Of a DNA stretch of 43,957 nucleotides, positions 23,909-33,632 are shown one piece after another; position 1 is the first letter of the stretch; each line of letters starts with the position of its first letter. A program made the translations under genes and the position numbers. The DNA lies in the NCBI GenBank assembly GCA_003833135.1, contig QZLH01000738.1:20172-64128 (forward strand), given 5' to 3'. The notes under the pieces were generated by a model. The model did not search any database and was not told where the DNA came from. It saw only the letters and a program-made list of their open reading frames with translations. The stretch comes from Oehlia diaphana. Taxonomy: Eukaryota > Glomeromycota > Glomeromycetes > Glomerales > Glomeraceae.

Positions 23909-24438
23909 ATAAAGTATGATATTAGGCATGGAAAATCTTTTCATGTTCTTTAATAGTCTTGAGCTTTGCTCAAAAATTGTAAACAAAAGCTTTATATATA
24001 CTACTATTTTATTAAATTTATATATTATACAAGTATTAAATGAAATGTTTTAAAAGAAAAAAGAATGGTAATTAAGGGGGTGTTTGAATTTGAGGTTTAC
24101 TTTGTTTCATTACTCAACTTTCAGTTGATTAATTGCTTTCATTCTATTCCTGTTGGCTAACATGGTAATAGCCATACAAGATATAACAAAGCCTACAAAC
24201 TTAAAAAAGGCTGAGCGTGATATTTGTCTTTCTTCCTCCGGTGTTCGAAAGGAAGAAAAAATTCTTCGTAAATTTGGAAATGGCATCGTTCGTTTGAATA
24301 GTTACTCAAAACTTCAAAACGTAAAAAAAAAAGCTAAATATTTTTGATTGGCTCGATATTTTGTGATGACATCACCATTCCGATATAAAATCTCGATTGG
24401 TTCAAGCCAAACACGTTCTGTTCTTTCAAAAATAAATA
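23909..24438. other. Spacer between HIRIP3-like and beta-adaptin genes
   Basis: This 530-base region should hold the HIRIP3-like 3' end and the beta-adaptin promoter. A 64-codon frame at 24153-24347 shows no family match. Two direct copies of a CGATTGGTT/TGATTGGCT-like CCAAT-box complement occur near 24345 and 24393; their role is unknown. Confidence 0.4.
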
Positions 24439-27400
24439 ATGAACGATTTTCGAGTTACTAAACCAAAGTTCTTTGCAACAACAAAGAAAGGTCGGCTTTA
24501 GTATAAAGTTTATTGAATGTTGAGGTTTTGTTGAAATCGGGTTTTGATCTATGAAATTCTTTTCAAAAATGATGATACCACTTCTGGAATTCTCGAATTT
24601 CACGAATTTTAGCAGTTCTTCATCAAAACATGTTTATTATTATAGTCTTACTTAGAATATCCAGAAAACTTTTGTTGAAATCAACAAAATAATCTGAACC
24701 AAATTTTTTATTCATTTTAGGTGAAAATTATGAGCTTCGTGCTGACCTTAACAGTGAATATCGCGATCGTCGGAAAGATGCAATCAAAAAAGTCATAGCG
24801 AACATGACCGTTGGGAAGGATGTTTCGGGTTTATTCCCGGAAGTCTTGAAAAATATGCAAACCGAGGATTTGGAACAAAAGAAATTAGTGTATTTGTACT
24901 TGATGAATTATGCCAAAACTCAGCCAGAGCTGGTAATTTTAGCGGTTAATACGTTTGTAAAGGTAATTGGCATTTAGTACATTGTATGTTTATATAAACA
25001 ATTTTTTTTTAAATAAACTAAATTAATATCACGAATATTAACTGATTTATTTTAAGGATACTGATGATATCAATCCATTGATAAGAGCATTAGCTATTCG
25101 TACAATGGGATGTATCCGTGTAGAAAAGATAATCGATTATCTCTGTGAGCCCTTAAGGAAATGCCTAAAAGTATATATAATTTATTGTATTATTTATATT
25201 TATTTTTTATTTATTTTTTTAAAAGATACAATTCGTAATTGTGTAGGATGATAATCCTTATGTTCGAAAAACTGCTGCGATATGTGTAGCAAAATTATAT
25301 GATTTAAATCCAGAATTAGCCACTGAAAATGGATTTGTTGCCGTTTTACAAGACATGGTTTCGGACGCGAATCCTATGGTATTTTACTTGTTTAAAAAAA
25401 TTATATTATTATATTGTATGTATAAATTATAAAATTTTTCTTAAAAAAAGGTGGTAGCAAACGCCGTAACAGCACTTGCAGAAATAAATGAAGCATCTAC
25501 AACTAGAGATATTTTTGTTATTAATACACCGACACTTACAAAACTTTTGGTAGCATTAAATGAATGCACAGAGTAAGGCATATAAAATAATTTGGCGATA
25601 TTGTTATATTGTTGAAGAGGAATTTTTCATATCAATTAAAATTGTTAAATTTTTTATTATGGAACAGATGGGGTCGTATAGCAATTTTAACAGCATTGGC
25701 AGATTATCGTCCTTCAGATTCGAAAGAGGCTGAACATATTGTTGAACGTGTAATTCCACAATTTCAACATGTTAATGGAAGTGTAGTTTTATCCGCAATT
25801 AAGGTGATGATTTCAGATTTATTTAGAAAGTTATTTTCTCTATGGAATTATGAAATTTACGGACAGGATTATATTTCGTTTAGGTTGTAATGATTTATAT
25901 GAGAATTATCAAAACTGATGAGATGTTACGTCAATTAGTTAGAAAGATGGCACCACCATTAGGTATGTAATATACACTATGTTATACGTTAGATAGATAT
26001 ATTATTAAGTATTATTATGTTTTACAAAGAAATTAACATCGATTTTTAGTCACGTTGCTGGCATCTGCACCAGAAGTTCAATACGTTGCACTACGAAACA
26101 TTAATCTTATTTTGCAAAAACGTTCTGATATTTTACAAAATGAAATAAGAGTTTTCTTTTGTAAATATAATGATCCACCATATGTGAAATTGGAAAAACT
26201 TGAAATTATGATCAAACTAGCTAATGATAAAAATGTCGATCAACTTTTATCAGAACTAAAAGAGTAAGTTATTTTAAGTGGCGCGTTCTACGTAATTATC
26301 TGCATTATCCAACAAAAAAACTGCTAAAATTATTTTTAGATATGCATCCGAAGTTGATGTGGATTTCGTTAGAAAATCTGTTCGTGCAATTGGACAATGT
26401 GCAATAAAAATTGATGAAGCGTCTGAAAGATGTATTAATGTTTTATTGGACTTAATAAATACCAAAGTGAATTATGTGGTTCAGGAGGCTATTATTGTTA
26501 TTAAGGTTTATTTCGACTCTTTACAATTCGTTATTATAATATTAATTTATGAACAGCAATTATTTTCTTTTATTATATATAGGATATTTTCCGAAAATAT
26601 CCAAACAATTATGAAGGAATTATTCCTACACTGTGTCAGAATTTAGAAGTTTTAGATGAACCGGAAGCCAAGGCATCACTTATTTGGATCATAGGAGAAT
26701 ATGCTGAGAGAATAGAAAATGCGGACGAATTACTTGTTACGTTTTTAGATACTTTTAGAGATGAAAACTCTCAGGTAATAATTTAACAATTAATTTGAGT
26801 CTAATTAAGAAATATTAAGTTAAAGAGATGTATGGATGGGAGTGGTCTGAAGCTTGATTTATCAATATTTACAGGGTTTTTTATTTCTTTTTTTCGTTGA
26901 CTGGACAGGTTCAATTACAGCTAGTTACTGCGACCGTTAAATTATTTCTTAAAAAGCCACAGGCAACACAAAATATTGTTTGGCGGTTACTACAAATTGC
27001 CACTTCAGAATGTGATAATCCAGATATCCGAGATCGTGCATATGTTTACTGGAGATTACTTTCTACAGACCCCCAAGCTGCTAAGGTAAACTTTTTTAAA
27101 AAAGATTTTAATGAATTAAACCGTGCATTTTTTTAAAAATTGTTTCTTTCTTATGTAGGCCGTTGTTTTATCAGACAGACCAGTAATATCTGTTCAGGGT
27201 AACACTTTGAGTGGTCCACTGCTAGAAGAACTTATTAATAATATTTCGACTCTTGCAAGTGTGTACCATAAACCTCCAGAAACATTCCTTGGAAGAGGAA
27301 GATTTGGTGCAGACGCTGTACAACGGCGAGCTATTGAGTATGTTTATTTATTCCATTTTATTTTTTTTCTGATATCTTTTTTGAGTGCTCAACAAAATTT

Positions 27401-27703
27401 ATTTTCCCTCTATCTTGTAGGGAGCAAGAAGAAGCTTCTCGAGAATCACCTATTCAAGCTCAAGTTAAAACTAATATTGAAAACTTATTGGATCTTGATT
27501 TTAACGATAATTCTGCAACACCAACATCTAATACACCTCCTTCCTCATCTAAATCAACCAACGCTACTGCAAATGTAGATGATTTGTTGGATTTGTTTGG
27601 TGGTAGTAACATGAATAATGATCTATCTACTCCACCTCAATCATCCTCATCAAATAATCATCAAAATAATGGATTAACAAATGATTTGGTTAGTTTATTC
27701 TAA
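24439..27703 (+). CDS. AP-1/AP-2 complex beta-adaptin
   Basis: Thirteen exons: 24439-24490, 24721-24962, 25057-25170, 25247-25378, 25451-25572, 25668-25803, 25884-25962, 26050-26263, 26340-26505, 26583-26774, 26909-27085, 27159-27337 and 27421-27703, giving 695 residues. The first exon encodes KFFATTKKG, the expected start of beta1/beta2 trunks. The trunk (about residues 15-600) is an alpha-solenoid with the hallmark blocks [46 protein letters not shown] and [19 protein letters not shown]. The tail has clathrin-box-like LLDLD (623-627) and LLDLF (656-660). The protein stops there and lacks the C-terminal ear seen in animal beta-adaptins, similar in length to yeast Apl1/Apl2. It is the large subunit of a clathrin adaptor acting at Golgi/endosome or plasma membrane. 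AP-1 versus AP-2 cannot be decided from this sequence. Confidence 0.93.
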
Positions 27704-28459
27704 TAAATAAATATTTAAAGTCACATTTTTAATATTGTAATTTAGTCAATAAATTAGATATTAATATTTCCATAAGAAATTATGGAATCGTTTTTATTTG
27801 ATTACGCATATAGAATATTATTTGATATTATTTTACTACATATTTGTGCGATCTGGAAAGTAGATTTTAAAATAAAGAATTATAATTATTTAAATTATTT
27901 TATTGTTAATATTTGAAATCCTACCAGAGAGGTCGAACTTAATAGATTAATATTATGTTTATTACCTTGCTAAACTAATTTAAGAAAAGAGTCCTTCATG
28001 TTAGTGGGTATATTTACATAAATTCCATTGTATACTTCACGATAAAGTAAAAATTAACTTACTTTATCTATCTACTTTAAGGCCGCTCCAAACCAATTCT
28101 TTAATATACAGATAGTGTTCCGAGTTCTAACAATCTATGATCACAGTTTCACATTTTTTTTAATTAATAAAAATTTAACATCTACTCAAGTTAACATAAT
28201 CACAAGAATCGAGCTTAATTTACACCAGAATCCGGAGTCAGAAATTAGATAGAACAATATTTGCTCGCTCCGGCCTCCGAATGTATGTTAGCATTAGGTT
28301 AGGATTTTAGGATTTGGTATTTAGACATTTTTTTAGGGGATAAATTACCATCCAATCAGAATTTTTGAGATTCATCTAGATCTGCTAGAATAGCTAAATT
28401 ATATCAAATATTTCGCAGATCAAAAATCGAAACCAACGAAGCTTTTGAGGAAAAAAAGT
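27704..28459. other. Spacer between beta-adaptin and acyl-CoA synthetase genes
   Basis: AATAAA copies overlap and follow the beta-adaptin stop (27702-27711). The rest of the 756 bases is AT-rich, with a slightly more mixed segment at about 28210-28310. No gene or repeat is seen. Confidence 0.5.
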
Positions 28460-31400
28460 ATGACCCAGCCGCCAACGAAGTACTCCGTTGAATTGCCCGA
28501 TACTAGAAAGCCTGGCCAAACTGGAATATACAGAAATGCTCTTAATCCGGATAATTTAACCGTTACGATAAAGTTTGTAATACCTTTACTTACCTTTATT
28601 ATTTGCATTATTCTTAATTTGCTGAGTGGTTTTATCGATTAATTTAATAGAAAAGAAGTAACAACGCTATATGAGAATTTCCAATACTGTATGTAACAAT
28701 CAATAATGTGCTTTTGTTTAAAAGGTTTATTTAAAGACTAAATCTTTATTTATGTTATTTAATTAGCTCTTAACGTTTCGAAAGACAGAAATTGTATTGG
28801 TTATCGTTCTTATAATAAATCGACAGGACAATATGGGTCATATTTATGGCAAACTTATAAGCAAATTGCTGAACGCATAGATAATTTTGGATCAGGGCTT
28901 TTGTATTTAAATGAAAATGTATGTTCAATCATTTTATGAGCATTCAATTGTATACTTATCGAAAATTTTCCTACAGACGAATAATAATCTTAAAAATAAG
29001 AAGAATCCTAAGAATTTCAAGGACAAGCAATGGACAGTGGGAATTTATGCTAATAATAGACCTGGTACGAATTAATTAATTTTTTGTTTTTATCTTATGT
29101 ATTGTCACTCAATGTTAACTTATGTTGCAAATAATCCAGAATGGTTTATTACTGATCAGGTAATTAAATTATGTAAATTATGTGAAAATTTTTGAAGATC
29201 AATATATAACATTGATTTTATCTTATTAGGCCAATTGTGCTTATAATCTTATCACCGTTGCATTGTATGATACTTTGGGACCAGGTAATAAAACAAGAAA
29301 TGATCAAAAAAATCAATATTCTATTAATTAAATTATTTTATGATACCTTAGAAACTGTGGAATATGTTATAAATCATGCTGAGATTCCAATTGTTGTTAC
29401 TGGTGCCAATCGAATTCCCGGATTAATTCAATTGGCTCCGAAGGTTCCAAATTTAAAAGTTATTATTTCAATGGATGAGTTAGAAGATGATTCCCCTGTA
29501 CCTTTTGGGAGTACTACTACCGGAAAAGTATTAAAAGCTTGGGCGGAAGACAAGGGAATTGTATTGTTGAGTTTTAGTGAGGTAGAAAAGTTGGGAAAGC
29601 AATATCCCCGAAAGCATAATCCCCCTTCTCCAAAAGATCTCACTTGTATTTGTTATACTTCTGGTACAACTGGAGTTCCAAAAGGTGTTATGCTTACACA
29701 CAGGAATTTTGTAGCAGCAATTTCTTCAGCATGCCAGCTTTGGGACGGAAATCAAGATGATGTATGTTATTTATATTATTTGATCGTCTTTTATTATTAT
29801 ATTTATTAAAAAGAAAATATTTCTATCAATTACGAAGGTTCTTATATCGTATTTGCCGGTTAGTAATTAATTGGTTTATTAATAATTAAGTTTTTTAAAG
29901 AAAAGATTCTTTGGCTAACCTTATTAATTGGAGTTTAATTTAATAGCTGGCTCATATTTTTGGTCGTATATTGGAATCAATGGCAATTTCATTTGGTTGC
30001 AGTATCGGATATTACCATGGAGACGTTCTTACGCTTATTGACGATGTTGCCGAACTTAAACCTACATTATTCCCATCAGTTCCAAGATTGCTTACACGTA
30101 TTCATGCTAAGCTTCAACAAGCTACGGTTAACGCTCCAGGAATTAAGGGAGCATTATCAAAGAGAGCAGTGGCTGCTAAACTTGAAAGATTGGAGGCGGG
30201 ACAAGGATACACACATCCCCTATGGGATCGAATTATATTTAACAAGATTAAACAAATATTAGGGGGGCGTGTACGTGTGATGATAACAGGTTCTGCCCCT
30301 TTAGATCCTGAAGTATTGCAATTTTTAAGAATAGCCTTTTCAACCGAAATTGTAGAGGGTATGTTGAAATAAGAATTATATAAGATTTGTATAAAATATA
30401 ATAGTAACCTATTGTTTCATTAGGTTATGGGCAGACTGAAGGTGTTGCAACTGCGACGGTTGGTCTTCGAGGTGAAAACAAAGCCGGTCATGTTGGAGGG
30501 CCACACTTATGGTAATGTTCTTAATTTGTGTTTATTTACATTACAATAATTATTTAATATTATTACTTTTAAAATTTTAGTTGTGAAATGAAACTTGTGG
30601 ATGTACCTGAAATGAATTATTTATCAACTGATAAACCACATCCTCGTGGTGAACTATGTTATCGTGGACCACATTGTTTTATTGGTTATTACAAAGATGA
30701 AGAAAAAACAAAAGAAACTATTGATTCTGAAGGATGGGTTCATACTGGTGATATCGCTTATGTTGATGAGCGTGGTAAGTGGGTTTCACGTGAATTTACT
30801 AATCTCATAGTTCATATGTATAATTAATTTTTAATTTATCAAGGCGCATGGACTATAGTTGATCGCAAAAAAAACATATTCAAGCTTTCTCAAGGAGAAT
30901 ATGTTGCCCCTGAAAAAGTAATAACTTTTATAACAATGTTTTTAAATCTATCTGTAAATATTAAATTTGTGTATTTTTTTGTAGATCGAAAACGTTTATC
31001 TTAATTCTCCTTTGATAGTACAAATATATGTACATGGAGATTCTCTTCGCAATTATCTTGTAGCAGTTGTTGTACCAGATCCCGAAACTTTTGTACCTTG
31101 GGCCAACGTGTTAGTTAAAAAAAATATTTCATTGGGGGATGAAAAAGGAATGGAGAGTTTAATTAATGATCCGGAAGTTCGTAAAGAATTTTTAAAAGAA
31201 ATGGATAAAGTTGGACAACATGCCAAACTCAGAGGGTAAGTTGTTATGTTATACTTTATAATTTTTGTTAAATTTGTTAATTATTAAATAATTTATTTTT
31301 ATTTTAATTTATTTTATTTAATTAGATTTGAATTTGTAAAAGCTATTCATCTTACGAATGTACCATTCTCTGTTGAAAATAATCTTCTCACTCCTACGTA

Positions 31401-31560
31401 TGTATTATTTATTTATGATTGATAAATAACTATCTGAGATACTTATTTAATTATGAATTTCAGGTTAAAACTTAAACGTCATGAAGCTCGACAAACTTTC
31501 CATAAAGTGACTGAAAAGTTATATTCTGAGATTGAATCTAGTGTTAAAGCAAAATTGTAA
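28460..31560 (+). CDS. Long-chain acyl-CoA synthetase, probably peroxisomal
   Basis: Fifteen exons: 28460-28572, 28651-28688, 28767-28918, 28977-29064, 29140-29159, 29230-29284, 29352-29761, 29838-29858, 29947-30358, 30424-30511, 30581-30774, 30844-30917, 30985-31235, 31326-31397 and 31464-31560, giving 694 residues. Motifs of the ANL adenylating family are in order: YTSGTTGVPKG (257-267), GYGQTEG (437-443), GWVHTGD (517-523) and DRKKNIFKLSQGEYVAPEKIE (from 537). It activates long-chain fatty acids with ATP and CoA. The last three residues are AKL, a variant of the peroxisomal PTS1 signal, and no N-terminal membrane anchor is seen, so a peroxisomal Faa2-like role in beta-oxidation is inferred. 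Exons of 20 and 21 bases (29140-29159, 29838-29858) are required to keep EWFITDQ and VLISYLP. AATAAA lies at 31662. Confidence 0.93.
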
Positions 31561-33632
31561 AAGATGATTTTTCATGTCAACTAAAAAGGACATTGATGAT
31601 ATTGAAGAATATTTATTTTTTCTATTATTTATTTATTTGGAGACTTTTGTTATTAAATTTAAATAAACATAATTTCTATTTCATGCAAACCCTAAAGCCT
31701 GGTCTTTTTGTTATATAATATTACGTAATTAGTAAATCATTCCAATTTCAATGCGCACTCTAAAGTTTCATTTGCGATTTAAGCCGTAAGTACACTTAAC
31801 ATTTTTTACATTTTCCTTTACAAACTTCGGCGAAAATAATAGCGGTTAGTTTTTTTTTTAAAGTCATGAATAAAAATTTATGAAATTTTTTTTTTTATTT
31901 TCTGAAAGAACAGAAATACATATTAAATATTTGACACGGCCGACACGTTCTTTAGTATGATTTTTTTCCATCCAGAGGTCAGATTGAGACAAAATTACTA
32001 ATCCAAAGTATTATAAATTTGGCCAGAATTTATTGCCAAAAAGGACATAAAATGATAATTTACCTCATAATTCCAGCTAGAATCAGATTAGGCTAAATGA
32101 ACGAAAATTTACACAAGGTCAACATATATCAGTATAATACTGCTTGTAATAATAATACCCGGGCTAAACCAATATATAAACCGATTTAAAAAATAAAATT
32201 TAAATGTATGGTACATGGGTCAAAATTAACAAAATTAACCTAATTTACGGGTCTTTATACATTATAACAACCTACAAATTGTATTACAGAAAAAAAGTTT
32301 ATAAAAGTCTTATAACACAAATTGTGATTCTAATAAAGATTTTTATTTGTACCAATCATAATTTAATGATAAAGTAAATGCTTTTAGCCTTATTAGACAT
32401 TAATTAATAACTCGTTTATTTATTTGAATCTTATATACTATATGTAGTATCATAAAAAAAAGATATATATAAGGGAGAAATTAGATATTTAAAACAGGCT
32501 TGTATTTTTTAGTCGACTATTTCCCACAATTATGGCAAGTTTTATTAAAAACTCGTTCTAAACATTTAACTTTCTCACATTTAGAGCAATATCGATTAAT
32601 TCAGATGAGGAAACCAACCTGGGAGGAAATTTTCTACTACTAGAAGAGTGAGTAATTGATCTTTTTAACATTAGTATTGTCTTAAGTCCATTGTATTGAT
32701 ATGTAAAGTGTAAACTTATTCTAGTTAGAAAATATTGAAACAAATTGTTACAATGGAAATTTCGAAATAATTTTGGTTTCATTTGAGGCCTCTTTGCTTT
32801 AATTAGATGGAATAAGATCCCATATTTGATATTTGATTTGAATTTATAAATGATTGCCATTTGCAGTAAATATACAATTTTAGAGCTTCATTTGTAAAAA
32901 TTTTTTTGGTAAAATATAATAGTCCTTGAAAACAAAAAAATTGCGCAACTAAACTATACGAAAAAAAGCTTGATTACAGATGATCCAAACGAAAGAATAT
33001 TTTAATACGGAATTGCGGATTTGTCGGATACAAGTTTTTTTTTATTTAAAGAAAAACAAAAATTAAAATGATCGCTATAACTTAATTACTGAGAGATTTA
33101 GTTTATACAAATATATCCAAATCAAGCGTTTGATTTAAAAAAGTTTAGGGTAATCACACCACCTCGCGTGTTACGAATATTAATGTTATTGGTTACACTG
33201 CATAAATGGTGTGACATTTTATGCGGGTGACAATTAGAGATCAGACCACAAAAAAATTTCGAAGTCGCTGAGATAAATATAAACAACACGACCGCCGCCA
33301 TCACGTGACAATGTGACAAAATCATCACCTGTACTACCTGAGGTGGTGTGGTTAAGATTTTCCCTTTTGATCGTTTCTATTTGTAACACTACAGAAAGTT
33401 GATAAACAAACATTGCAAGATAAATTAATTAAACAAATGGTTTTCCAATAAAAATCTTGTTACCAAAAACGCCAAGTATCACTATTTTACGGAGTTTTAT
33501 ATCCTGATAATTTTCCATATTCCACGAGATAACAATTAAATAGTTTCTCATTTAAATACCAATGAACTGTAATCATAATTTAAGTTATTCAACTTGATAT
33601 TTGCAAAGATTTTAAGAAAGATTTTAAGCGTA
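31561..33632. other. 2-kb intergenic region upstream of the TRP-like gene
   Basis: No gene is supported. It holds the acyl-CoA synthetase 3' region, AT-rich tracts and a MITE-like element (33151-33354). Minus-strand frames of 100 codons (32558-32860) and 68 codons (33122-33328) have no recognisable features; the second lies wholly inside the MITE-like sequence. Confidence 0.45.
33151..33354. mobile_element. Candidate MITE with 15-bp terminal inverted repeats
   Basis: TAATCACACCACCTC at 33151-33165 matches the reverse complement of GAGGTGGTGTGGTTA at 33340-33354 at 14 of 15 positions. The 204-base interior is richer in G/C than its surroundings and contains a CACGTG (33302-33307). No transposase frame is present and no clear target-site duplication is visible. 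This is inferred to be a non-autonomous element; the family is not known. Confidence 0.5.

Noticed and set aside
24153..24347. 64-codon frame upstream of beta-adaptin
   Set aside because: No family features and it precedes the well-supported first adaptin exon with no junction in phase.
32558..32860. 100-codon minus-strand frame
   Set aside because: No domain, signal or splice context; composition matches random translation of AT-rich DNA.
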